Positions 24,601 to 39,600 of a DNA stretch of 64,000 nucleotides are shown in pieces. Every line of letters begins with the position of its first letter. Position 1 is the first letter of the stretch. The notes beneath the pieces are model-generated. The model did not search any database, was not told where the DNA came from, and saw only the letters and a program-made list of their open reading frames with translations. A program made the position numbers and the translations under genes. The stretch spans positions 85,001 to 149,000 of the forward strand of contig JAPFQT010000162.1 in assembly GCA_027627225.1 (NCBI GenBank), written 5' to 3'. Source of the DNA: Congeria kusceri (taxonomy: Eukaryota > Mollusca > Bivalvia > Myida > Dreissenidae).

Positions 24601-27600
24601 GACAAACCAGAGAAAGTCAAGTGTGTACCTAAGTCAAGTTGATGTTTTTTCATGTTTATTTGTTCGAAATTGTTCAATTTTAATTTACAGAGACCTCAGA
24701 GTGATTTTCAAGGATATCAAAATCTACTCATTCCACTAGCATGCAGTAGTGAAACTTTGTTGTGTGTACACAGGAGATCCATTATAGCGCGGTCCGTTAT
24801 AATGCGGGTTCCAATATAACGTGGGGATGCCTTGGCTCCCAAATTTTCTTTTATAAGTTTTATCCCTTATTAGTTTCATCAAAAGATTTAAAAATAACAG
24901 TCATTTACAGCTTGTCTGACTACTTGATTGAATCAGTTAGCATGCTACAGATAAATCCTCCAGCACAGAGTTGTGGCCCTTAGCTCAGGTGAACCAGGAT
25001 TTTCCCTTGACATGTTCAAATGGGGGTCAAAAGACCCCTTGTATGTAGATAAGGAAGGAAATTCTGTAAAAACTGGGGTAATTTGCCCATTTAGTGGGTC
25101 AAAATGCACATTTTTGTGTGCCAGGAAAAACCCTGGTGAGCGTTTCAGGGCCATCATGTCCCTCTTGTTTTTGAACAGTTATTGTTTAGTTGTTTTGCAT
25201 GGAAATTTCTTGTTTTGTTATTGTTTGAGAAAAATTAATGTTTTGATTTTGTTCATAGATGTGCACTTGCTATGCATTTTTTCCTATAGTTTCCGCCATT
25301 CCTATAAGTTCGTGAATTAAGTGACGTAATTTGCAGACTGCCCAAGCAATACACGTGTCTGAATTCACTGCAAGTTTCACCAGAGGAGTTTATTCTCGTG
25401 TTATAACCCAAAATATATAAGCTATAAAAAGTTATTCATTTTTAATAAAAAGCATCTCCTAAACCTCTAGGCCAATCTTGCTAAAACTTGGCAGGAATGT
25501 TCCTGGCATGAAGCTCTATCAAAGTTGTTCAAAGAATTCCATTCCATGCAGAACTCTGGTGCCATGGCAACCGAAAAAAAACCTTCAAAAATCTTCTTCT
25601 CCAAAACCGCAAGTGCTAGAGCTTAGATATTTGACATGAAACATTGTCTAGAGGACCTCTACCAAGATTGTTCAAGTTATGGCACTGGGGTCAAAATTGG
25701 CCCTGGGGGTCATGGGTTTTCCTGATATCTATATTGTAAAAACTTAAAAAATCTCCTCTGAAACTGCAGAGGCTAGAGCTTAGGTATTTGGCATGAAACA
25801 TCGTCTAGTGGACCTCTACCAAGATTGTTCAAATAATGACACGACTGAAATTTGTATGTAAAATGTCCATATTTTCTATAAGCAACACATACAAAAAGTA
25901 ATTTAGACCACTTTTTAAATTTCATTTTTTTTTTCATTATTTTCATTTTTCGCCCATTTTTAGACAATTTTTTAAAATTTTCAAATTGATCTTACTGACT
26001 AATATCTCAACCGATTTGAATACAACTATTCTCAAAATGTTCTCAGATATTTGATATCATTTTTAGTTCTTTAGTAAATTCATTTTTTGTGTTTTTGAGG
26101 CCCATTGTTAGCCTTTTGGGGGCCGAATTTCACAAATCTGAGACACAGTTCCCTCCGAATTAGTGTTCTGGACATTTTGAGACAAATTTTATAAAAATCG
26201 GATGAGATGCGTGTCAGTAAAATCAATTCGAAACTTTTCAAAAATTATCTAAAAATGGGCCAAAAATAATAATTTCGAAAAATTTGAAATTAAAAAAGTG
26301 GTCTAAATTGCATTATGAATATGTTGCTTAAAGAAAATATAAATTTTCAATATAAAATACCAGTTGTTTTTAGAAATAAAAATTAATGGTCAAAGCCAAT
26401 ACAGTTGCCTTAAACATACTTTGTTGAAAAATGCTGGAATAGTGTGCAAAAACATTCTTTGATGGATTATCTATGTAATTTCAGTCCCTGCTAGCAGCAG
26501 CAGTGGCGATCTTTTCTCCAGCATCAAGGCATCAGCTGGCCAGTGGACCTGTGATACCTGCCTCATCCAGAACAAGCCAGACCTCGCCAAATGTGTCGCC
26601 TGCCAGACACCTAAACCTGGTAATGGTGGCTTTATTAAATGAATTAATGTATTGAACTGTCTCTTCCGTGATTTTAATGCACATACAATTCTCATCTAAT
26701 TTAGAGATTTTAGCTTTTGATGAATTTATTTATTTGTTTGGACTCAAGTTTTAGTCATTCTTAAGCATTAAATTGATATTCAATGGCTAATGAAGCCCTT
26801 GTCTCTGTTGTAGCCTCCTTCACGCCTGCAGCCACTACGTCGTCCACATTGATCACAGCGGGCAGCATTGTGCCGGGCAACTGGATGTGTCAGACCTGCC
26901 TCATACAGAACAAGAAGGATGACAGCACATGTGGGGCTTGCCAGTCACCCAAACCTACAGGTAGGGGAGGCTTCCTTGTGTCACAAATTGTGTCTGCTGG
27001 TTTTAAGGTTGATGTTGAAAAAGATGTGCTAAAAATTGTGACAGCAACATAATAAGTAGGATTTAAAAGTAATCATTTGCCATTGAACAGGTACAGAGAA
27101 CTCCACGAAGCCAGCTGTGAAGGAGGACAGCCTGCTGGCCAAGTTCAAGCCGGCCGCCAGTCAGTGGGAGTGCGAGGTCTGCCTCATGAGGAACAAGGCT
27201 GAAGACACCAACTGTGCCGCCTGCCAGACTCCCAAGCCTCTCAAGGTACTCCAGATCTCGGGTGTTAGGATGCAAGAACTCTTAAAACTTCAATGAAAAA
27301 TGTAGATGGTACTCTCTGCAGGCAACAATTTAACTTGCTATATTATGATCAAATTGTGACATTTTTTTCCTTTTTAAAGTAGTTAATACATTTTCATGCT
27401 GTGTATATGTTGACAAGTTGTTTTTTCTTTTGTAATACTACTTGAACAGCCTTGACCTAACAATTAACATCAATATTGTTTGCAGGCGTTCAATCCCCCA
27501 TCAGGAGACTGGATTTGTGACACCTGTCTGGTGAACAACAAGGGTACAGACAACTGTGTGGCCTGCAACTATGCAAGACCCGGCCCACCCAGGACACAGG

Positions 27601-30600
27601 CTGGTAAGGCGGGAGCCAGTTAATGGCATTGCTGTTTCTCTAGAAAATAGAATGTTGGTTTAATGATAGGAATATGTCCTAATGTATCTGCTTTTCTTTT
27701 GATTTTGATTGACTGCTATGATCTCTCTTAGAAAGACATAAAGCAGGCAGTTTTGCCATACTGTTGCATAAAAATACAGAAATGTTAGACATTTTTGTTA
27801 AAGAGAAATGTTTGAGAACTAACCTTCCATAGCATTGTTGTTTACAGTTCCAAGCTGTGGAAAGGCGTTCTCCATGTCCCAGAGTGGCAGTATAGAGGTG
27901 AAGTGCAGCGGTGGGTTCAGCTTCAAATCCACAGCCAGTGAACCACACAAATCAGGCTTCACTGTTGGTGTGCCCAGCAGTGGCAGTAAATCAGACAATT
28001 CCAGCTCTACTGAAGGCATCAAGCTGGACTCCACCTCAACTTCATCTACTGGCTTAGGGTCTGGGTTCAAGTTTAGTGGTGAAAATATGACAAAAACCAG
28101 TGAAAAAGCTGGTGGTTCAGGATTTGTATTTGGTGGTTCAAGTAAGAGTTCAGAGGAAAGTAAATCATCAGAAGAGACAAAAGTGAACACAGTAAAACCT
28201 GGTGGCTTTACCTTTGGTAAGCCTAGTGAATCAAACTCTGACAGTAAGAGTGGGGCAGTTAGTTCAGTGGCCGACAGTGATAAAACCTCTAGTTCAATAA
28301 GTGGCTTCACATTTGGGGCTAGTGCTAAAAAGGACGAGAAAGAGACCTTACTTACAGGAGGCATTAGTTTTGGTGAATCCTCAGACTTTGAGAACAAACC
28401 ATCAATTGTGGGAGAGTTTTCATTTGGAAGTAAATTAGAGGCAAGTAAAGAAACAGTGCAAACAAACTCTGTGACACCTGTGTTTGGTTCAAAAACAGAC
28501 TCAAGTTCAACACCTAATGACTGCGACTCTAGATCAAGTAGCATTGTGGGATTTGGTGGCTTTACCTCCAATTCCTCTGTGGCATCAACTGCTAGTAATG
28601 GTGGAGTTGCCTTCATTGCAACCAAGATCACAGAGAGTAGTTCAACAACTAAAGGTACATTCATGAATTTTTGATATTGATAAACATTATATCTTAAGTA
28701 GAAATATTAAATATTGCGTTAAAACTGGTGGAAAAAATATTTCCAGCAATACTATAACTGAACACTTTCAAACTCATTTCAGAAATGGCCCCTGCCCCTG
28801 CATTTGGTGGTTTCACATTGCCCAGTAAGCCTGCTGAGCAAAGTATGTTCTCAATCACAAAGCCAGCATCGGAGCCTGCCCAGACTACCTCACCAGCCAA
28901 GAGAGGCAGAGATGAAGGTATGCCAATGTTTACACTTGAATGTTTCATGAATTTAGAACACAAAGACAAATTTTTTTATATCATAGAAGATTATTGGATT
29001 AACTTGTATACAAAAAATATGTTTAGGGATTTAGATCACACTGCATTTAAATTTAATAAAGCTCAATATTCATTATTTAATGTTCATTTGTTTCATCAGC
29101 TGATTTGTTGCATGTGTGTTTCTGTCTGGCAGATTCAGGAGAGGCATCAGCGAAGAAGCCTTTCAGTTTTGGCCAGGCCACCAATGACCCTACATCTTCC
29201 CGCTTCACGGAGCAGCTAGTACTGGTATGTGTTAGGCCGCTCTAATTTCTTGTAATTCCTATTTTTCAGCTTACCTGAGCATGAAGTGCTCATGGTGGGC
29301 TATTGTGACCGGCCTTTGTCCGTCATCCATCATTGTGCGTCAACATTTTCACTTAAACAACATTTCCTCCTAAACCGTCTGGCCAATGTTGCTCAAACTT
29401 GGCAGGAATGTTCCTGGCATGAATCTCTTTCAAAGTTGTTCAAAGAATTCCATTTCATGAAGAACACTGGTTGCCATGGCAACCGAAAAAAACTTCATAA
29501 ATCTCCAAAACCGCAAGTGCTAGAGCTTAGATATTTGGCATGAAACATTGTCTAGTGCCCTGGGGTCAAAATTGGCCCTGCCCCAGTGGTCATGGGTTTT
29601 CCTTATATCTTTACAGTAAAAACTTAAAAAATCTTCTCTGAAACCACAAAGGCTAGGGCTTAGAGATTTGGCCTGAAACATTGTCTAGTGTACCTCTACC
29701 AAGATTGTTCAAATTATGGCCTTGGGGGTCAAAATTGGCCCCGCCCCGGGGGTTATGGGTTTTCCTTATATGTATATAGTATGTGTGCACTTAATAAATT
29801 GTCCAAAGCACTACTCTACTTGTCCCCTCACCAAGCCAGACAATGCCCCCTACTCTCTAAGTGCGCCTTCCCCATCTGCTCAGGGTCCCTCAGGTGAGCA
29901 ATCTAGGGCCATCATGGCCCTCTTGTTGGTATTAACATCAAGCAAATAAATCTTGTTATACAAAATAGTTTTCAAGATTACGATGTTAAAAATTATCATG
30001 TTTTAGCCAATTTGTCCAGTTTTAGTTAATCATTAAGGCAAATTGTATCTTAAGAATGAATTTAAGTAAGGCACATTGCAGAAATTTTCCACTTGAAATT
30101 AACTGAATTGAGAAATTTTTTGATATGTTTGTAAGACAAAGGTGCTTTGGAGTCTAATGTGGAATCCATCAGTGCTGACAGTGGCATCTCAGATGACGAA
30201 ACCACCCCTTCCACATCCATCATGGGCAAGACCGTCAGTAGAAAGAGAAAGTCTGACAGCAGCAGTGATGATACAGACGATGCAGACGATGATAGGGAAA
30301 TGCAAGAAGTGAAAAAGACTAAAACTGAACAGGAAAATATAAATGATGATGATGATGATTATGATGATGATGATGATATCAGTCAAGGAACAGACAATGA
30401 CAGTGATGAGAGTGGTGATGATGACAAAGTTGATAATGTTGATAGTAATGAAGATGTGAATGTCGAAGTAAAGAAGCAAAAGAAGAGCAAAGGTAATGTT
30501 TTAGTTACATTTTGTGTATTTGTACTTTTTGGCATCAATTACATTTAACTAATAATTTAATTATTTTATAATTTTATATCAAAAACAATAATTTTCTCAA

Positions 30601-33600
30601 ATAGTATTCACAATACATGATCAAGAAGAATCTAAATTTTGTTTTTTATTATGCAATGAAAGTAAATCACTATAATGTCCATTTTGTTCTCTACAGGCAT
30701 ACGTCAGTATTTGTTAGTTAATGTTCATGCTATTCATGTTTTTTTATTAATATATTTTTTTAGCTGATGAAGATGAATGTGATTATGAAGATACAGATGG
30801 TGATCCAGATTACGTACCAGAGACCGATGTTTCAGAGACAGATGATGATGCTGATGATGCATCTGATATATTTCCATTCTTAAATGGCAGTAATAAAGCA
30901 GGTATGTTTATCTTGTATCTATTGTTAAGAAAATATGCTTTTATCTTTGTCCTAGTGTGCCATCATGTGTCAGTGTCTTGTTTTAATTATGAATAAAGTG
31001 CTATATTTGAGTGCAACAAAAGTTGATAACATACACACAGCTTTTCCACATCATATTTCTTATACCAGTATGTCTTCATCATTAACTTCATTTATTGAAA
31101 CTTCATTTGAGTGCATTGTGTGAAAAAAAAGAATCTGAATACTATTGAATGGTTAAAACTTCTAGATTAATAAGAAGACAGCATAACACCCTGCCAAACT
31201 TTCATGTTTTTGACACTTTCAAGTTGTATTTTCAAGCTGCACTGTATACAATGTTTATTGTGTATGGGCTACTTATACAATTTGAAAAAAAATGCAACAT
31301 ATTGATTTCAGTTGACATCTGCCATTCTTTTCAGCTCTTTTGAGCTATTGTGATAGACCTTTGTCCGTCGTTCGTCCGTCAACTTTTTCTTCAAATGACA
31401 TCTCCTCCTCAATTGTTTGATGGATTTTGACCAAACTTCACTGGAATGTTCCTTAGGAGATACTCTATCAAAGTTGTTCAAATGGTTCCGGTTCATTGCA
31501 GTATTAGGTCACATAAGCTTACACACAAAAAATTTAAGTGAAAACTTTAAAAATCTCTGAAACTACAAGGCCTAGGGATTTGATATTTTGGCATGCAGCT
31601 TGAGCTAGTGATCCTCTACAAAGATTGTTCAAATTATGCCTCTGGGGTAAAAAATGGCCCTGCGAGCTCGGTCAGAAGTTTACATAGAGGTATATAGGGA
31701 AAACTTCAAACGACTTCTTCTCCTAAACTGAATGACAGATATTGACCAAACGTGGCAGGATGATCCTTGGGTGACCCTCCTCAGAAGTTGTTCAAGTGGT
31801 TCTGGTCCTTTGCATAATTTGGTCAAAAAAGGATTTTAAAAGTGAAAACTTTAAAAATCGTGTTTTAATTTATTTCATTTGAGGCATTTTGTTGCCTTAG
31901 TCTCAGGTGAGCGATACAGGGCGTCATGGCCTTCTTGTTTAATATGAAAATGTTTGATCGTATACCTATGTCCATGTATATTAGGATCATATACCATAGC
32001 TTATTAAAAATATGTGACACAATGTTATAGAATCAAACTAATTGAAAGCAGGTTCAGTAAGATATGATTATGCATTGGTGCATTGTAAGGTCCATACAGA
32101 TTTTGAATATTACATGTATATGTAAAATATATGGTGCATTGTATGGTCAATAAAAACAATACATATTATATGTCTGGTGCATTGTAGGGTCCATACATAT
32201 AGATTTACTTGTATTGCGTATAGCATGTGTGCATATGTCTGGTGCATTACAGTGTCCGTAGTCTTCGTACACACAGTGTAACAATTACTGGATGGGATGT
32301 AATTCATTCATGTAAAAAAAGAGAGAAATGGCTATGGTTTTGTATGTTTTGTTTTATTCCTTAAGTAAAAGAACAAAATCCTTTTTTTTTGCTTTTCAAG
32401 TATTATTTTGCTGTGTAACAGATCAGATCCTGCAGACTGGCATACAGATTGATGAAGGAAGTGATACCGAAGAATATGACAACACCAGAAGTCATGGTAA
32501 TATTTTGTGACTTTGCAATCAATTTTGAAGTAAAGGTCTCTTTATAGGATTTCAGTCTTCGAAATTAGCACTTGCCTGATCGCCCTGGCGAATAAAATAA
32601 CAAATCGGGCGACCAAAAAATTAATTTCTGCTCGCCTAACTGGCAAGTAAAATTTCCAATACAAAGCGTGTTATGAGGATTGTGTAGAATTTACAGGTAA
32701 CAACACATTTTTTAGCCCCTAGTTAGACTTATCACTGCAACATTAAATGAAACATGGGTCGATTAGAGCTAATTGACTTTGAAATTATACACGTACTTTA
32801 ATATAACGAATCAACCGGTCTCGTTAATATGTCGTAAATGTTGAGTTTTTTTACATATAAAGTTGTAAGTTAACATAATTTATCATCTGTAAAATGTGGA
32901 AATGTGTTAAATTAATGAAATCATTCATTCATAAATTGCTCTCCAATATCACTTAAAATAGGGATTTTTTCTGCTTTTAAATACTTTGCTCGTCCATATG
33001 GAAATTATTCTGGCGGCGAGTTGTAAATAAATCTTACACACACACCTTAGAAAACTTTGCAGAATTGCTTTTTTACTAGTATGTTATGCAAAAAATGGAA
33101 AACAAAGTATGAGGCCTCCAGAAAAAGATCCTGTCACAACACTTGTATTAAGGTTCGTTTTTTCTTTATTTTCCTTAACGTGAAAAAAATACATCGAAAT
33201 CAGGTTAAGTAATTGGGGCAAGTAAAGTAGGTTTCAGGCAAGTAACTTCTAGAAAGTTACGGGCCCGAATGGCAAGTAAGTTCAAAATGTTAAATTTCGA
33301 AGACTGGGAGTAATGTGTGGTTTCCGTCCCATAGTCCCGGCCAAAGTTACTTTTGAGTAGGATAAATGTAAACTGATATTCAACTAAAATAAAGAAAATG
33401 ATCAAGTTCTTTAAAACGCATTTTAATAATTATGATGATATTGGTTGTTATATTAAAAGCAATACCAAGTAGACGTTTGCGTTCGGAACGAAAGCATAGT
33501 ATGTCTCCCCCGACTCCAGCTTTAGCTGGACTATGAGTTAGCTGTTTGTAACATGATGTTGACTTTAAACATCTTCATGAAGACCAATCACCATGTGAAA

Positions 33601-36600
33601 TATGAAAGTTCTACAATGAATAGTTCTCAAAATATTGAGCGGAAACTATTTTTTACCAATTTTTACATAAGTGCCCCTGTGACCTTGACCTTTGACCTAT
33701 TGAACCAAAAATCAGTAGGGCTATTTTCTTTATAAATACCAATCAGAATGTGAAACATCAAAGCTCTACAATGAATAGTTCTCAAGATATTGAGCGGAAA
33801 CCATTTTTTACAGGAGTGACCTTGACCTTTGACCTACTGAACAAAAAATAAATAGGGGTCTTGTCTTCATGAAGACCAATCACCATGTGAAATATGAAAG
33901 CTCTGCAATGAATAGTTCTCAAGATGTTGAGCGGAAGCCATTTTTTACCAATTTTTCTGTAAGTGACCCCTGTGACCTTGACTTTTGACCTACTGAGGCA
34001 AAAATCAATAGGCTTCTTGTCTTCATAAATACCCATCAGCATGTGAAATATGAAAGCTCTACCATGAGTACTGGTCGAGGGGAGACATAATTATAATAAT
34101 AATAATGACAACAGTTCATAATTTACTATTTTGGTGAGCCACCCCCGTGGTCTAGTGGTTAAAGCATTGCGCTTGTAAACTACGGCCTCTCACCGCTATG
34201 ATTTTGAGTCCTGCTGGGGTCGAACAAATTGCAAGTGACAAAGTAGGTAGTTGCTTACAGACAAAACCAAACTCTGTCAGACCTACTGACAGATTCTGAC
34301 AAGGTCTGACAGATTTTCAAAGAATTTCTGACCAAAATATAAGGCTGTCAGACAAATGTCTGACAAGGCTCTGGAAGTTTGGTATTGTCCGAGGATGCTG
34401 CTTAGTACTGGTACTTCCTAGGAACAGTGGTTAGGAGAGCTGCCCGCCTGTGCATAACTGAAATACTGTTGAAAAAAAAAAAGTTTCGGTGACTTAGCAT
34501 CAATGTATCTCTTGTTTTTGTTTTAGCTGAACCTCAGTTGAAATTTGCTCCTCGAAATGGCTGCAAGAAGCGATATGACAAAATTAACTTCTGCACCTTC
34601 TGTGGAAAACAGAATAAGTCAAAGATTACTAGACACTTATTAACCCACAAAGAGAGGGCTGACGTTCTGAAAATAAGGATTCTTCCCAAAAAATCCCTGG
34701 AGAGGGCAGCTGCCTTTGCTGTCCTGGTAAATGAGGGAAATTACAAACACAACATATCAGTTCTCAAGTCTGGAAGTGGTATTTTTATTACTGCTCGACG
34801 TGACAGCACAGACAATAAAAAACACAAGGTTGAAGACTATTATCCATGCGAATTTTGCAAAGGCTTTTATATAAAGAACCTGCTGTGGCACCATGCCAAA
34901 TATTGCAAGGTAAAGAAATTTGGAAGCAAAGATGACAGAGAGGCCACTGACCTAGAGGAACCAGAAGAGACCACAAACTACTTGCGCAATTCCAGAACGT
35001 TATTATACTGTTCACTACTTGAAACAGATGAAGAAGAGGTTATTTTACCTGTACTAAAGCGTATGAATGATGGTGATGTGAAAAGTACATTTCTGAAAGA
35101 TACTATAATAAAAAAATTCACAGCTGTTCAGGTCAAAGCTCTTGGACATGAAAGCATACAAAAGAAGAACGATATTCACAGGGTCAGCCAAAATGCTAGA
35201 TCACTAGCACGGCTAGTAGTTGAAGCACAAAAAGAAAAACCACTGACATCTATCTTGGGTCTTCTGGCCCCACAAAACTTTGATTTAGTGGCAAGATGCG
35301 TAAGTCGCATGTCAATAGACAGTGCCACCTTACCAATCAGAATGGGACATCTCATCGGCCATTGCATCATGGCAAAGAGTGCTTGGGCAATAAGAATATG
35401 CAATGAAAATATGCTTAAGGAAAGTAGAGATTTCAAGCAGTTGTTTGATGCGGAGTGGCGTTACATAGTCAATGCTCCAGCAATAAAAAGACAAAATGTA
35501 AAAAGTCAAAATAAACCCAAGGTCATTCCAGAGACACAAGATCTTGTTTCGTTAAGGAGCTACCTGATGGAAGAGTTAAGAGACACTGTTGACCAGATGA
35601 AACAGAAACCAACTGCAGCAGGCTTTCAGTGGCTGGCTAAAGTGACAATGTGCAGACTTATCCTGTTCAACAAAAGAAGAGTTGCCGAGGTGGAGGATTT
35701 GATGGTCCACAACTTCATAAACAGGCCCAGGTGGACAGACTCGGAAGAGTTCCAGCTGTCTTTGTCTCACATGGAGAAAGAGCTGGCAAAACGGTAAGAC
35801 TGCCTTCTGTTGTATTATCGTGTTCGGTTCTCACTATCCTTATATTACTTGTTTATTTGTTTTTAACACCGGTTCAACACCATGTAAGATCACTTTAGTT
35901 TAAGGCCGTCAGATAGCCTAATCCTGTTCCTGGATAACTAACCAGTGCTAGGCAATTTTTTGCAACTCAATGACATCTTTGCTTGCATCATATATAGAAG
36001 ACTACCTCCTTGGTCTAGCGGTAAGCGTGCTGCTCTTGTAAACCGCGACCTTGACCTTTCACTGAGCAGCACCAAAATGTATAGGTGTTTTGCTGCCTTT
36101 TATATATAATTAATATGAATGAATTGTGTAAAAAAGTGTTTCAGTTATCGCAGCACAAAGACATCTTTTTTCAGTTAAAATGACCTTGACCTTTGTTCTG
36201 AGCAGCACAAAAAGGCATTGGTGTGTGCCTAACCTTGTGTATTACCTATATATGTAATATGAATGAATTGTGTCATAAAGTATTTGAGTTGTCGCAGCAC
36301 AAATAAAAATCTACTTTTGGTAACACACATTGTGTTGAAAATTTTTCGAGTTATGGAAGCACAAAGTGGAGAGGGACTGACGGTCAGACGAAGGGACGGA
36401 CAATATGATTACTCTAGGGCGCTCGCATATACATGTGGGGCCTTAAAGGGATAAAAGCATAGATTTTCAAAATTGATCAACTATGAGTTGTGTGTCTATT
36501 GATGTGCATAATAGTCATTTATGTTATGCGTTTTAATATTACATGGGATGCGCGAACAGAAAAGGTGAAATTTGACACAGGTGTTTACTATAATTATATA

Positions 36601-39600
36601 GGCAAGATCAATATCGCGAAAGAGATGTTAGCTTTTTTACATATTTTTCAATAGAAATGATAGCGAAATAAAATGCTCCGGGGCTAGTTTAATCGTGGAA
36701 AGAAGTAAAACTATTCAATGTTTGAGTATCATTTTGATGTTTTTAACTGTAAGGAACTATTAGGAACATAAACTACACCATAGACAAAATATGCTTTTAT
36801 ACCTTTAATAAGATGGTATGTTTTTAAGGAGATGGTAAGTCCTATTAAGGAGATATTATACTGGAAAATAACTTTTCACTTAGGCACCTGGACACTTGGG
36901 AAAGCTGTAACTGTTTGATATTAAAACCCATATATAATGATGTTTACGCGTTCATGTGTTTGGTATGTACTCTTTGAATTTTGTAGAATGGACATGATGG
37001 AGAACGTGGCAAAATCGAAAAAAAATCACCACGCCTTTGTTCTGATAACTCCCGAGGCTAGAGAGGCTATCGAGCTCCTGATCGAAACAAGGGAGGCAGT
37101 CAGAATTCCTCTGAACAACAAGTACATATTTGCAAGGTTGAATGCATCCACTCCACTTTCTGGAGGGGCCTCTCTCAAGGAAATCGTCCACAAATGCCCA
37201 GATTAAAAAAAAACAGATATTATAACAACAACAACATTGAGAAGGTACACAGCTACAGTGTCACAGGTATGTCACACTCTTGCATGAGGTTTCATTCAGT
37301 AATTATGTCCCCACACTGAAAGGGGGGGGGGCATAAAGGTGTGCCCTTGTCCGTCATTCCGTCTGTTTGTCTGTCACAAACTTGTATCACACATATCTCC
37401 AAAAGTATTTGAGACAGAGTCATGAAACCTTACAGGATTGTTTATCGGCATGTGAAGTTGTGCATAAGGGGTTTTAACTTTGCTGAAGCCAAAACACTTT
37501 GGAGTTATCTGCAATTAAATTTAATTTTTGCATTACATATATAGTTACATAACTTGTGTCACGCATATTTTCAAATGTGTTGCAGATTCATGAAACCTTA
37601 CAGGAATGTTTATCGGCATGTGAAATTGTGCATAAGGGGTTTTAACTCTGCCGAAGCCGAAACACTTTGAGTTATCTGCCCTTGAATTGGATTTTGGTAT
37701 TACATATATAAGAAGTGTGTGCCGCATGTATCTCCAAAAGTTTTTGAGATAGGGTTATGAAATATTATTGGAATATTTGTCACTACATGTTGTTGTGCAC
37801 GAGGGTTTAAAAAGGTGAAATAGCCTGGAGTTATGAGCCCTTAACTGAGTATAGGTATTACATAAAGAAAAACTTGTGTCACGCATATCTCCACAAGTGT
37901 TTGAGGCAGAGTCATGAAATATTACAGGAATGTTTGCTACCACATGTTGTAGTGCATCAAGGGTTTTTCTCCAACGTCGTATAGCCTTAAGTTATGGGCC
38001 TTTGATTTTGTATAGGCATAACATATAGTACAAACACTTATCCCCCCCCCACCCCCCTCTGAAAGCAGAATTATCTGAAAATATTTCCATCTTATAATTC
38101 TGATGTACAGTATTCAATGACCAGAATAATGGCTCTTGTTAATTTTATCAATTGGTCATTTTCAGATTCTTGATATGACATCCAAGGAACTTCGACTCCT
38201 AGCCAAACACTTGGGCCATGACGTGAAGACGCATAAAGAGTACTACCAATTGTCTTCTGCAACTTTAGAACTTTCAAAGGTAAAGATTTATTGGAGTTAA
38301 TTGCTTTATTGTATCTATAACAGTGATCAGTATTAAACAAGCTACCTAGGTTTACAATTTAATAATATTCTCCACATCAGTTAGTTCTTTGTTGCTTATG
38401 CAAATGTCAGTTAACTACTAAGGGTTAGGCGGAGCACAGTAGTGCTGATGGTTGCACTCTGGACTGTCAATCGAAAGGTCTTATGTTTGATAGCCAATTC
38501 TAGCATGCCCTGCTATTGTCTTTTTGGTAATCAATATGACCAAAGATTCTACTGAGGTCTGTCACTTTCCACGTCTGATTCAAGAGTGAAAGATTCCAGC
38601 CTAAGCTAGAAAATTCACTTGTTTGAATCCATGACGATTGTATCACGTCTTAAATGATCCTTCATGGTGTCAATATTGTGTTTAATCCAAACAAACAAAC
38701 CAAGGTTTATGAGTTTGTTCTCATAAAAAGACACACATTATGCAGGATAGGTATACTTGAAAACACCTGCTTTGATGATTTTTCTGTATTTTTATCTGCT
38801 AAGTGAGCCTGCTGAACTGTCAAACTGATGGTTGCAATATTTTTGTTCTATTCTTTTTTGGTCAGTCTATGCATACATAACACCAGGTGCAGCAGTGCAT
38901 TTGGTAGCATTTGGATTGTCAATCCAGTGGGCTCATGTTTAATTCACGGCCCAAGGATGCCCAGCTACGCTCACTTTCGTGTTTTAACCAAACATTCGAA
39001 GTCCTGTCATTTACAAGTGACTTCAGGACAAGCCTTTGGTCAACTCAGACCAAAGTCTGTTGCTGGCCGTAATGGGAATCAAACCCATGACTTTCAGATT
39101 TGTTGGTGTCTAGTGCGCTATCAACTGCGCTAGCCAGACCTATCTTCTACAGTGATGATAGGATGTTGAACCCTAACCAGCAGATAAAAAAAAATCTATG
39201 CATTCATTTGATACTGCCTTTGATTTCTATATACTTATATGAGAATATTATTGTATATTATACCTTTATAAACTAAACAAATATTTGTTTCTCTAATTTG
39301 AATATTATGTCAGAGCTTGAAATAAGAAAAGTGTCAATTTAATAAGTAATCACAGTGATACTGGATATTATACTTGGCTGCATATATAAAATTATGCTTA
39401 GTCCAAACTTACCAAAGTGTAGGTAATCAATCTCTCTTTACTGAAGTCAATATTGAAATGAAAGTTTTAAACTTTAATGTATGTCATTCGTTTGCACACA
39501 GGTGTCGAGAATGTTGATGGCAGTTGAAAATGGCACGGTTAATGAGTGGAAAGATAGACCCATGAGTGACATTTCGCTTGATGGTAAGTTATTCATGCAA

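Noticed and set aside
27819..28664. 281-residue minus-strand open frame
   Set aside because: It lies exactly opposite the FxFG exon; the plus strand has splice sites, phase fit and nucleoporin-like motifs, the minus frame has none.
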